Shown piece after piece: positions 7,371 to 14,909 of a stretch of 31,149 nt of DNA. The notes under the pieces are model-generated. The model saw only the letters and a list, made by a program, of their open reading frames with translations. It did no database searches and was not told the DNA's origin. The DNA lies in IMG/VR virus record IMGVR_UViG_3300036770_004095, positions 1-31,149 of that record, one strand, 5' to 3'. This DNA is from a virus. The translations under genes and the position numbers were made by a program. How positions within the stretch are numbered: the stretch's first letter is position 1; every line of letters starts with the position of its first letter.

Positions 7371-10300
7371 ATGGCTGATCGTTACTGGGTGGGTGGCTCG
7401 GGCACTTGGGATGCTTCCACGACGACGAACTGGGCCACGACCTCTGGCGGGGCCGGTGGAGCTTCTGCGCCCACCTCGGCAGACAACGCCTACTTCGACG
7501 GCTCCAGCGACAGCGGTGCGCCGTTCACGGTGACCATCGGCACGGGTGCAGTGTGCGCTGACGTCATCATCGGTGACGGCGTGACGGTGACGACGCTCGA
7601 CCAGACGATGACGCTGGCGGGGACGGCTCCGTGGGACATCTACGGGTCGCTGTACTTCCCGGCAACGAATCTGACGCGGACTTACACAGGCAACCCCATA
7701 TCTTTCCTTGCTGCAACAACCGGCAAGACGATTACAACAAACGGAGTTGCGTTTTCCGGGGGAGATCTCAGGTTCAACAACGTTTCTGGTGGATGGACGC
7801 TTGGCAGCGCTTTGTCTACAGGGAGCGGATCGCTCAATCTTCTCAACGGATCTTTGGATACGGCTAGTTACAACATAACGACCAACGAACTAAGGGTAGC
7901 AGACACGAACGGTTCTCCGACCCTCACTGCCGGAACATCAACAATCACCATTACGGTCAACAACGGTGCTCAAGGAGTAAGAATACTTGGGACGGGCGCC
8001 CCGACGTTGAACACTTCTTCGGCAAATTTTGTTCATACCGCAGGCACCAGCCGATTTCAATCTAATCACAACATTACCGTAAATAGCATTTCCTTTACAA
8101 CTTCATCTACCACGCAATCTATTATCAGTGGGGCAACAATCACAGTTGGGACGTTCTACAGGGCTCCTCTCAACACCACGGGCGTGGGCTCTATTAGCGT
8201 TGAAACCACCGGATTGGTGGTCACAAGTGCGCTGCACATCCAATCCGGCTACGGAGCCACGTTCGACATCACCGACACCGCAGGCGCGATCACCGCTGCC
8301 ACGGTGAATGCGGGTGGGACGGGCTACAACGTCGGGGATGTCATCAACGTCACAGGCGGCAACAACGACGCCCAGTTGACGGTGGCCACCCTGTCGGGCA
8401 CGGCGATTGCCACGGTGACGATCTCGACCCCTGGCACGGGCTACACGACGGCCACGGGGGTTGCCACGACGCTGGCCACGAGCGCCCTGAACACTAACCG
8501 GCGCATCCTGATCAACAGCAGCGCTACTGGTACGGCCCGCACCATCACTGCCGCTGCGGTGAACATTACCAACACTGACTTCCGCGACATCACGGGGGCC
8601 GGTGCGGCTACGTGGAACGACAGCAGCCGGACACGGTACTGGGGGAATGCCTTGGGCAACAGCGGTATCACGTTCAGCGCGGGCGTGAGCAAGTACCGCA
8701 TCGGCACAGGCAACTGGTCTGATACGCAGTGGGCGTCGACTTCTGGCGGGTCTCCCGCAGTTGGGGACTTTCCGTTAGCGCAGGACACGTGCGTCTTCGA
8801 CGCAAACACGACCACGGGCACGCACACAATCAACTTCTCGTACCCTATCGGGTCATTGTCCATGTCTGCGGTGACATCTGCCGTGACATTGGCTACCGGG
8901 GCGATCGGGCATGTTATTTACGGCAACGTGACGCTCGACGCGGATGTCACGCTCAGTGGAACGGGCACCATCACGTTCGCGGGCCAAGGCACGACGCAGA
9001 CGATCACTTCTGCTGGGCGGTCATTTACGCAGCCGATCACGGTGAACTCGCCGACGGGGACGGTCGTGATTGCGGACAATTTTGTCACAGCCGGACAATT
9101 TGCGCTGATTTCCGGCACGTTGGACTTGAATAATCAAAATCTGACTTGCGGAACTTTCAACTCCAATTTCACCTCTAGGACTATTGACTTCAAAACAAGC
9201 TCAAAGATCCTTGTTTCTGGGAACAATGGAACGATTGTGACCTTGAACAATGGCATAGGCTTGACAATCCTCGGGACATTTGTCGTCGATCTTACCTACA
9301 GCGGTTCTACGGGTACGAGGGCGATAGGCGGCGGGCCGTCAACCGATGCAGCCGCCATGAACATCAATGTGCTGTCCGGATCGGACAACATTGAGCTAAC
9401 CCAGTCCCATTACGGCTCGGTAAACTTCACCGGCTTTTCTGGGCAGTGGGCCATAGGGTCAACGACCAACTACTTCTACGGAAACCTTGTCATTTCAACC
9501 GGAATGACTATTTCATCTGGGACTGGCACAAAAATCTTCGCCAGATCTTCAGGTTCTCAGTCCGTCACCACCGATGGGAAGACGTTCAACTTCCCGATCA
9601 TCAAGCAAGCAGCAGGCACCCTGACCCTCGCAGACGACCTCACGATGGGTTCGACGCGGACGTTCACGCTGACGCAAGGCACGTTGGCCTTGAACGGCAA
9701 GACGCTGACCACGGGCTTGTTCAGCAGCAGCAACAGCAACGTGCGGGAGATCAACTTCGGGTCGAGCGGCGAGTTGCGCGTGCTGGAGGGCGGAACGTCC
9801 TTCAACGCGGGCACGAGCACGAACCTGACCACCTCGGGCACGGGCACCATCAACATGGTGAGCGCTGCTGGCAAGACGTTCGCTGGCGGTGGCCGGACCT
9901 ACCCGACGCTGAACCAAGGCGGGACGAGCGCTCTTGCGATCACCGGGGCAAACACGTTCGCGGACATCACGAACGTGGCGGATGGGTATGCGGATACGCA
10001 GCGGTACAACCTGCTGACGTATACGGAGCAGTTCGACAATGCGACGTGGGGGAAATTTGGTGTTGACGTCACAGCCAACACGACCGCTACCACAGACCCG
10101 TTAGGTGGGAATACCGCAGATCTTGTGTACCCTCTTACAACTGGAAGTCTTAGAAGAGTCCAGCAAGCGACTACGGTAACTATTGCATCATCTTACACAC
10201 AAAGTGTGTACGCCAAAGCTGCTGGGTTTAATTGGCTGGCTTTTCGTTTTGATGGCTCGCCTTTAAGTTTTAAGTCGGCTTGGTTTAATTTGGCAACAGG

Positions 10301-10703
10301 CCAAAAAGGCACGGTTGATTCTGGGATTACGGCAGATATTGAACCCGTTGGTAACGGATGGTATCGCTGTACTATTACAGGAACTTCCGTTTCTTCTGGG
10401 TCTAGCACGACTTACATAGGGCCGGTAGATGCAGATAATAGTTTAACCACCACCGTCAACGGGACGGATGGCATCTACATCTGGGGCGCTCAACTCGTCA
10501 CCGGCCCCTACCCCGGCGTCTACCAGAAGGTCGAGGCAGCATCTGTCTTCACCCCGCAGGTGGATGCCTTCCCTGTGGCAATCACCTTCCCCTCGGGGGT
10601 GACGACAAGCGTGCAGGACTTCTCGGTGGGGGGCACGCTGGGCAATCTGGTGACGCTCAATGCCTCGACGCCCGGGTCGCGGGCCATCTTGAATCGGGTG
10701 TGA
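7371..10703 (+). CDS. Large beta-rich mosaic adhesin / tail spike-like protein
   Basis: The protein has 1110 residues. The N-terminus (ADRYWVGGSGTWDAS, then TNWATTSGG, DNAYFDGSSDSG) is a module I recall from many phage and bacterial adhesin-like proteins. The body is Thr/Ser/Gly/Asn-rich beta-solenoid-like repeat. At 8286-8480 sits a GGTGYNVGDVINVTGG-type module. Near the C-terminus (about 880-1090) is a carbohydrate-binding-like beta-sandwich: YNLLTYTEQFDNATWGKFGV, SVYAKAAGFNWLAFRF, NGWYRCTITG, GIYIWGAQL. Three internal stretches are clearly less GC-rich than the rest, which suggests domain exchange. It probably binds surface glycans. No catalytic site was recognised. Confidence 0.75.
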   Translation: MADRYWVGGSGTWDASTTTNWATTSGGAGGASAPTSADNAYFDGSSDSGAPFTVTIGTGAVCADVIIGDGVTVTTLDQTMTLAGTAPWDIYGSLYFPATNLTRTYTGNPISFLAATTGKTITTNGVAFSGGDLRFNNVSGGWTLGSALSTGSGSLNLLNGSLDTASYNITTNELRVADTNGSPTLTAGTSTITITVNNGAQGVRILGTGAPTLNTSSANFVHTAGTSRFQSNHNITVNSISFTTSSTTQSIISGATITVGTFYRAPLNTTGVGSISVETTGLVVTSALHIQSGYGATFDITDTAGAITAATVNAGGTGYNVGDVINVTGGNNDAQLTVATLSGTAIATVTISTPGTGYTTATGVATTLATSALNTNRRILINSSATGTARTITAAAVNITNTDFRDITGAGAATWNDSSRTRYWGNALGNSGITFSAGVSKYRIGTGNWSDTQWASTSGGSPAVGDFPLAQDTCVFDANTTTGTHTINFSYPIGSLSMSAVTSAVTLATGAIGHVIYGNVTLDADVTLSGTGTITFAGQGTTQTITSAGRSFTQPITVNSPTGTVVIADNFVTAGQFALISGTLDLNNQNLTCGTFNSNFTSRTIDFKTSSKILVSGNNGTIVTLNNGIGLTILGTFVVDLTYSGSTGTRAIGGGPSTDAAAMNINVLSGSDNIELTQSHYGSVNFTGFSGQWAIGSTTNYFYGNLVISTGMTISSGTGTKIFARSSGSQSVTTDGKTFNFPIIKQAAGTLTLADDLTMGSTRTFTLTQGTLALNGKTLTTGLFSSSNSNVREINFGSSGELRVLEGGTSFNAGTSTNLTTSGTGTINMVSAAGKTFAGGGRTYPTLNQGGTSALAITGANTFADITNVADGYADTQRYNLLTYTEQFDNATWGKFGVDVTANTTATTDPLGGNTADLVYPLTTGSLRRVQQATTVTIASSYTQSVYAKAAGFNWLAFRFDGSPLSFKSAWFNLATGQKGTVDSGITADIEPVGNGWYRCTITGTSVSSGSSTTYIGPVDADNSLTTTVNGTDGIYIWGAQLVTGPYPGVYQKVEAASVFTPQVDAFPVAITFPSGVTTSVQDFSVGGTLGNLVTLNASTPGSRAILNRV

Positions 10704-10704
10704 C

Positions 10705-11112
10705 ATGGCGATCGTTGCCTCCTACGTTCAGGTGCAGGACATCCTCGGGATACCGGGGGCGACGTGGTACGCCCAGTTCTCTCGGGACTTGGGCGGGAAC
10801 TACGGGTGGACGTTTGCCCAGCCTGGGAACAGCGTCACGGTCCCGTACGTGAGCGTGCAGGACATCGAGGCCACGCCTTCGGACACGTGGTTCGCCGTGT
10901 TTTCCACCGACGCCGGGAACAACCTGGGGTGGAACTTCAACACGGGCGGCATCGTCTCGGTGGAGAACATGCTGATCCAAGACTCCGAGGTGTCGGGTCC
11001 GACGTTGTGGCTGGCCTACGTCTCTGATGGCAACATCAACGGCGGCAACAACGTGGGGTGGCTGTTCAACCCGCCGAATGCCGGTGGGGCACTGGGGATG
11101 TTCTTCCCATGA
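10705..11112 (+). CDS. Triple-repeat virion protein (about 41-residue units)
   Basis: The protein has 135 residues and starts one base after the adhesin stop. It is built of three related units with key positions V/I-Q-D near the start, an aromatic W-[YFL]-A-x-[FV]-S core and a G-W-x-F end: units begin at bases 10723, 10846 and 10966 (123 and 120 bases apart). Examples are TWYAQFSRDLGGNYGWTF and TWFAVFSTDAGNNLGWNF. This could be a three-bladed or trimer-like beta structure. Its position directly after the adhesin suggests a cap, tip or fibre accessory. I do not recognise the family. Its stop overlaps the next ATG. Confidence 0.65.
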   Translation: MAIVASYVQVQDILGIPGATWYAQFSRDLGGNYGWTFAQPGNSVTVPYVSVQDIEATPSDTWFAVFSTDAGNNLGWNFNTGGIVSVENMLIQDSEVSGPTLWLAYVSDGNINGGNNVGWLFNPPNAGGALGMFFP

Positions 11113-11372
11113 TCTACCCGGCGCGTGGCTTGCTGAAGTGGTGGCTGGAGCGCACTCGCTGGGCGGGTGTGGCCGTGCCTCCGTTTGGTGCGTGGATCGA
11201 GCCGGCGCACTTGAACAACGAGCGTCTTGTGAAGCACGAGACGCGGCATCTGGAGCAGGCCCGGGAGATGGGTGTGCTGAAGTGGTACGTGCTCTATGCG
11301 TGGTTCACGCTGCGGCACGGGTATCGTGACAACCCTCTGGAAGTGGACGCCCGAGCGGCGGAAGGAACATGA
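11109..11372 (+). CDS. Miniature HExxH zincin-like protein at the head of the lysis cassette
   Basis: I chose ATG 11109 (87 residues) because it forms an ATGA overlap with the upstream stop; an in-frame ATG at 11058 would lie inside the upstream gene. His43-Glu44-Thr45-Arg46-His47 fits the zinc-metallopeptidase signature HExxH in a helical context (LVKHETRHLEQAREMGV). Downstream, NPLEVDARA offers Glu78 as a third ligand, as in gluzincin-like proteins. The N-terminus has Trp/Leu-rich helices and no clear signal peptide. The next gene, the holin, starts inside its stop codon. It could be an active protease, an inactive zincin fold or a structural metal-binding protein; no substrate is known. 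Confidence 0.6.
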   Translation: MIYPARGLLKWWLERTRWAGVAVPPFGAWIEPAHLNNERLVKHETRHLEQAREMGVLKWYVLYAWFTLRHGYRDNPLEVDARAAEGT

Positions 11373-11572
11373 GCCTGAGCATGCAGCAGAAGTCCGACAT
11401 CGCCGCTGAAGTGGCCAAGGCCACGCCGCCCGTGACGGTGGCTGGTGCGACGGTGGCCGGGGTGCAGGTCAACGACCTGATCCTGTGGGCGACCCTGGTC
11501 TACATCGTCTTGCAGATCGGCTTCTTGCTGTATCGCTGGGGGCGGATGCATTTCGGGAAGGGTGACGAGTGA
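11369..11572 (+). CDS. T7-type (class II-like) holin
   Basis: The protein has 67 residues, the same length as T7 gp17.5 as I recall it. GAAGGA lies directly upstream of ATG 11369. The layout matches the T7 holin: a polar N-terminus, a short VADV-like stretch (AGATVAGVQVNDLIL), one hydrophobic segment at about 36-56 (LILWATLVYIVLQIGFLLY), and a charged tail (RWGRMHFGKGDE). Holins accumulate in the inner membrane and open it at a set time. With a SAR endolysin, a pinholin-like role that releases the anchored enzyme is also possible. It overlaps the genes on both sides by 4 bases. An alternative start at the next Met (11381) is possible. Confidence 0.85.
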   Translation: MSLSMQQKSDIAAEVAKATPPVTVAGATVAGVQVNDLILWATLVYIVLQIGFLLYRWGRMHFGKGDE

Positions 11573-12015
11573 ACCGCAAGGCCGTCGCCGGGCTAGTGCT
11601 GTCTGGCGCGGGGCTAGTGAGCATTGCCTTGCACGAGGGGTTTCGTGACAGGGCGTACGACGACGGTGTGGGCGTGCAGACGATTGGGTTCGGCACGACT
11701 GAGGGTGTCAAGCCTGGGGACCGGATCACTGTCGAGCGGGCGCTGATCCGTCTGGCGGGGGATGTGTCTGCCCACGAGGTGGAGTTGCGGCGCTGCCTGG
11801 GGGATGTGCCCTTGTTCCAACACGAGTGGGATGCCTATGTCTCGTGGGCGTACAACGTGGGCGTGCGGTGCAACTCGACGCTGGTGACCAAGCTGAAGGC
11901 TGGTGACTATGCTGGTGCCTGTGCGGAGCTTTCCCGGTGGGTCTACGCTGGCGGGCGGGTGATGAACGGTCTGGTCAAGCGCCGGGCTGAAGAGCGGGCG
12001 AGGTGCGAGGGATGA
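11569..12015 (+). CDS. SAR endolysin, GH24 lysozyme family
   Basis: The protein has 148 residues and a GTG start that overlaps the holin stop by 4 bases. The catalytic triad of phage lysozymes is present with T4 spacing: Glu23 (HEGFRDRAY), Asp32 and Thr38 (GVQTIGFGTT). The N-terminal 5-21 stretch (AVAGLVLSGAGLVSIAL) is a weakly hydrophobic, Gly/Ala/Ser-rich signal-anchor-release segment right before the catalytic Glu, as in P1- and 21-type endolysins. The C-terminus (MNGLVKRRAEERARC) matches the usual end of the family. It degrades peptidoglycan once released from the inner membrane. Confidence 0.92.
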   Translation: MNRKAVAGLVLSGAGLVSIALHEGFRDRAYDDGVGVQTIGFGTTEGVKPGDRITVERALIRLAGDVSAHEVELRRCLGDVPLFQHEWDAYVSWAYNVGVRCNSTLVTKLKAGDYAGACAELSRWVYAGGRVMNGLVKRRAEERARCEG

Positions 12016-12554
12016 TCGACCGCCTGGGAACGGCCATAGCGGGCGCTGTAGCCGTTTTCTTCGCGGCGGTGACCCTGTACCTCTACCTCGACCGTCAGAA
12101 CGCCCTGAGGTCCGTTTCTGAGGCTCAGCGGGTGCTGGCTGAAGAGCGTGGAGCCTGGACAACGGAGCGGCAGCGGCTGACCGAGGCGGCGCTGATGGAG
12201 TCGGAGCGGGCGCGGCAGGTGGAGTCGCAGTGGCGCGAGAAGCAACGGGAGGTGACGAGCAATGCCCAGGAACAGGTTCGTGCGGCTGCGGCTGATGCTG
12301 CCCGTGCTCGCAGTGCTGCTGACGTCTTGCGTAAGCGTGCCGAAGCCCTCGCCTCCCAATGCACCCCCTATCGTGACGAAGCCAGCCGAGATCCCGCCGC
12401 TGCCTTCGGAGGCGCGGCAGCCAAAAACCCCGGAGTTGTGCTTGCCGACTTGCTCGGACGGCTTGCGCAGACGGCTGGAGAGTTGGCTGCAATAGCGGAT
12501 GCCCGCGGGGCTGCGGGTGCGGCTTGTGAGAAGGCGTACGGGGTGCTGAAATGA
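12012..12554 (+). CDS. Rz: Inner-membrane spanin subunit (Rz-like, DUF2514 type)
   Basis: ATG 12012 (180 residues) overlaps the endolysin stop by 4 bases; a GTG at 12003 in the same frame is less likely. Residues about 7-25 form the single N-terminal membrane anchor (TAIAGAVAVFFAAVTLYLY). A long Arg/Glu/Ala/Gln-rich periplasmic coiled coil follows (about 30-120), as expected for Rz. The C-terminal part (LADLLGRLAQTAGELAAIAD, then GAACEKAYGVL) is the pattern I know from DUF2514 Rz-like proteins. Rz links to the outer-membrane lipoprotein Rz1 across the periplasm and fuses the membranes in the last step of lysis. The Rz1 gene is nested inside this one. Confidence 0.85.
   Translation: MIDRLGTAIAGAVAVFFAAVTLYLYLDRQNALRSVSEAQRVLAEERGAWTTERQRLTEAALMESERARQVESQWREKQREVTSNAQEQVRAAAADAARARSAADVLRKRAEALASQCTPYRDEASRDPAAAFGGAAAKNPGVVLADLLGRLAQTAGELAAIADARGAAGAACEKAYGVLK
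12247..12255 (+). promoter_or_regulatory. Shine-Dalgarno sequence for the embedded Rz1 start
   Basis: GGGAGGTGA lies inside the Rz frame, a few bases before ATG 12262. Such a strong ribosome-binding site within a coding sequence decides the Rz1 start and supports independent translation of the nested gene. Confidence 0.75.
12262..12495 (+). CDS. Rz1: Outer-membrane lipoprotein spanin subunit Rz1, embedded in Rz
   Basis: The protein has 77 residues and is encoded wholly inside the Rz gene in a different frame. It begins with basic residues (MPRNRFVRLR), then a hydrophobic signal segment (LMLPVLAVLLTSC) whose lipobox is Leu20-Thr21-Ser22-Cys23, so the predicted lipid-modified mature protein starts at Cys23. 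The mature part is short and Pro-rich (VPKPSPPNAPPIV), as in known Rz1 proteins, and carries two more cysteines (60 and 64) that might link subunits. Nesting in Rz, length, lipobox and Pro-richness together make the assignment firm. Confidence 0.88.
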   Translation: MPRNRFVRLRLMLPVLAVLLTSCVSVPKPSPPNAPPIVTKPAEIPPLPSEARQPKTPELCLPTCSDGLRRRLESWLQ

Positions 12555-12940
12555 GCGCGACGAAGACGGATCCGGCCAAGTGGAAGCGCATCGTGTCGGC
12601 CGTGAAGGCATCGGACAAGGGTGGGTCTCCAGGCCAATGGTCGGCTCGCAAGGCGCAACTGGCCACGCAGCGGTATCAGAAATCGGGCGGGGGTTACAAG
12701 GGGCCGAAGGATCCCGATAATTCGCTGTCGCGGTGGACGAAAGAGGAGTGGGGCACGAAGTCCGGCAAACCCTCTACGCAAGGCCCGAAGGCGACGGGCG
12801 AGCGGTATCTGCCCAAGGCGGCGCGTGAGAAGTTGACCCCTTCGGAATACGCGGCCACCACCCGAGCCAAGCGTGAGGGAACGAAGCGCGGGCAACAGTA
12901 TGTCCCGCAGCCCGAATCGATCAAGAAGAAGGTGTGGTGA
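12551..12940 (+). CDS. DUF5872-domain basic protein
   Basis: The protein has 129 residues; the ATG overlaps the Rz stop by 4 bases. The whole chain follows the pattern I recall for DUF5872: KWKRIVSAVKASDKGG, QWSARKAQLATQRY, GGGYKGPKDPDNSLSRWTKE, then SGKPSTQGPKATGERYLP and EYAATTRAKREGTKRG. It is strongly basic. Related proteins occur in phages and large DNA viruses; their function is unknown, though the charge suggests nucleic-acid contact. It lies between the lysis cassette and the adaptor gene, and its stop shares a base with the adaptor ATG. Confidence 0.85.
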   Translation: MSATKTDPAKWKRIVSAVKASDKGGSPGQWSARKAQLATQRYQKSGGGYKGPKDPDNSLSRWTKEEWGTKSGKPSTQGPKATGERYLPKAAREKLTPSEYAATTRAKREGTKRGQQYVPQPESIKKKVW

Positions 12941-13572
12941 TGCCTGCCGTTGTGATGACCTACGACAGTCTGGTGGAGGACATCCGGAGTTATCTGGAGC
13001 GCACCGACGCGTCGACGCTGAACAAGATCCCGACCTTCATCATGCTGGCCGAGCAGGTGATCGCGTCGGAGTTGAAGTTCCTGGGCAACCTGACGGTGGC
13101 CACGAGCACGATGGTTCAAGGGCAGGCGGTGATCGACAAGCCGGCCCGCTGGAGGAAGACGGTCTCGATCAACGTGACCGTGGCCGGTGAGCGCCGGCCG
13201 GTGCTTCTGAGGAAGTACGAGTACTTGCGGGAATACTGGCCGGACCCGGCGGATGAGGGCGCTCCGGAGTACTACTGCGACTACGACTACACGCACTGGC
13301 TGGTAGCGCCGACGCCGGATGCGGCCTACAACTACGAGGTGCTGTACTACGAGCGGGCGCAGCCGCTGGACGAGTCGAACCAGTCGAACTGGTTCACCCA
13401 GTACGCGCCCCAGGCTCTGCTGTACGGATCCTTGTTGCAGGCGATGCCGTTCCTGAAGAACGACGAGCGCATCCCGTTGTGGAAGGCCCAGTACGATCAG
13501 GTCATGCAGATTCTGAAGGTCGAGGATGTGGCCCGCATCGGTGACCGGCAAACCATCGCGAGGGACGCATGA
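12940..13572 (+). CDS. Head-tail adaptor protein (SU10 adaptor / tail tubular protein A-like)
   Basis: ATG 12940 (210 residues) overlaps the upstream TGA by one base; a second Met (MTYDSL) is six residues in. The N-terminal helices (YDSLVEDIRSYLERTDAST, then IPTFIMLAEQVIASELKFL) match the pattern I recall for the phage adaptor family that sits under the portal. The middle is beta-rich (WRKTVSINVTVAGERRPVL, LLRKYEYLREYWPDP), and DYTHWLVAPTPDAAYNYEV precedes a C-terminal helix (LLYGSLLQAMPFLKNDERI). Genes after it encode a fibre-like and a nozzle-like protein, which fits an adaptor-nozzle tail complex. Confidence 0.8.
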   Translation: MPAVVMTYDSLVEDIRSYLERTDASTLNKIPTFIMLAEQVIASELKFLGNLTVATSTMVQGQAVIDKPARWRKTVSINVTVAGERRPVLLRKYEYLREYWPDPADEGAPEYYCDYDYTHWLVAPTPDAAYNYEVLYYERAQPLDESNQSNWFTQYAPQALLYGSLLQAMPFLKNDERIPLWKAQYDQVMQILKVEDVARIGDRQTIARDA

Positions 13573-14909
13573 GCTTCAACAGCCCCTTTACCGGGAACGT
13601 CATCGTCCCGACGGACGTCTCGTACCGCAGCATCACGCTGTCGGCCAATACCACCCTGGAGTGGCCGATCAACGGCAACGCGACGCCCAACTACGCGGCG
13701 CGGATCATGAACGTCACGGCCACTTCTGGTGGTCTGGTGTTGCGGATGCCGCCGGCCAATCAGGCGTCGGTGGGCCAGGATGCGCTGATCCGCAACGTGG
13801 GGGCGACGTCCTTCACGGTGGCCGATTACGACGGCGGTGTGATCGTCGTGGTGGCCCCGAGCGAGGCGAAGTACATCTACATCACGACGAACCCCGACGA
13901 GGCCGGTACGTGGGGCGTGGTGGCTTTTGGGGTGGGTTCTTCTGCGGCAGACGCTGGAAGCCTGGATGGCTACGGTCTGACGGTGATCGGCTCGACGCTG
14001 AACACCGCGCACCCGGTGTCGACGTTCTCGTCGAACTACACGGCGGTGGTGGCAGACCGGGCCAAGGCGTATGTGTGGACTGGGGGCTCGGGGACGCTGA
14101 CGCTGCCGTCGACGGGCACGCTGGGCGACAACTGGTTCATGCTGCTGCGCAACGGCGGGACGGGGACGCTGACGGTGTCTCCGTCTGGTGGCGACCAGAT
14201 CAACTCGTCTGCTTCGATTGCCTTGCAGCCGGCCGACTCGGCGATCATCTGCTGCTCGGGCTCGGCGTTCTTCACGGTGGGTATCGGCAAGAACACCGAC
14301 TTCAACTTCACCCAGAACACGAAGGCGGTTGTCAGCGGGTCGTACGTCCTGAGCGCTTCCGAGGCGGCGAACCCGATCCAAAAGTTCACGGGGACGCTGA
14401 CGGGCAACGTGACGGTGACGGTGCCGCAGACGATCGCGGTCTACTACATCACGAACCAGACCGACGGCACGGGTGCGGGGTACACGATCACGTTCACGAC
14501 GGGCGCGGTCGGCAGTGCGTCGGCGGTGGTGCCTGCCGGCCAGCAGGTGATTCTGCTGTGCGACTCGGCCAACCTCTTCAACGCCTCGACGATTGCTGCG
14601 GGTGCGTCGAACATCTCGCTGGACGACGGGACGGTCTCGACGCCGTCGCTGAACTTTGCCACCGAGTTGACGACGGGCGTGTACCGGCCCGGGTCGGCGG
14701 AGTGGGCCATCGCGATCCTGGGGGTGCAGCGCTTGCTGTTGCAGGCCACGGGGCTGACGATCACGGGCGACATCACGGCCACGGCGAACGTGAACGGGGT
14801 GGACGGGGTCTTCAGCGGTGACGTGTCGGCGGTTGACGTGACGGCCACGGGGAACGTCAGCGGGTTGCTGGGCACGTTCACCTCGGGCGTGAGCGGCGGG
14901 ACGTTCTGA
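13569..14909 (+). CDS. Fibre-like virion protein 3 (beta-rich, ends VSGGTF)
   Basis: The protein has 446 residues; the ATG overlaps the adaptor stop by 4 bases. The N-terminus (SFNSPFTGNVIVPTDVSYRS, ITLSANTTLEWPINGN, RMPPANQASVGQDALIRN) is a conserved module of fibre-type proteins in aquatic phages, from memory. A middle part repeats a similar beta layout (VWTGGSGTLTLP, WFMLLRNGGTGTLTVSP, TNQTDGTGAGYTITF). The C-terminal part has DDGTVSTPSLNFATE, TTGVYRPGSAEWAI and a GDITATANVNG-like shaft before VSGGTF. It lies between adaptor and nozzle, so it may form fibres docked at the tail collar. No enzymatic motif is visible. Confidence 0.7.
   Translation: MSFNSPFTGNVIVPTDVSYRSITLSANTTLEWPINGNATPNYAARIMNVTATSGGLVLRMPPANQASVGQDALIRNVGATSFTVADYDGGVIVVVAPSEAKYIYITTNPDEAGTWGVVAFGVGSSAADAGSLDGYGLTVIGSTLNTAHPVSTFSSNYTAVVADRAKAYVWTGGSGTLTLPSTGTLGDNWFMLLRNGGTGTLTVSPSGGDQINSSASIALQPADSAIICCSGSAFFTVGIGKNTDFNFTQNTKAVVSGSYVLSASEAANPIQKFTGTLTGNVTVTVPQTIAVYYITNQTDGTGAGYTITFTTGAVGSASAVVPAGQQVILLCDSANLFNASTIAAGASNISLDDGTVSTPSLNFATELTTGVYRPGSAEWAIAILGVQRLLLQATGLTITGDITATANVNGVDGVFSGDVSAVDVTATGNVSGLLGTFTSGVSGGTF

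Noticed and set aside
6344-7378. Plus-strand open frame of 344 codons
   Set aside because: It overlaps two supported genes in another frame and encodes His/Arg/Gln-rich sequence without structure.
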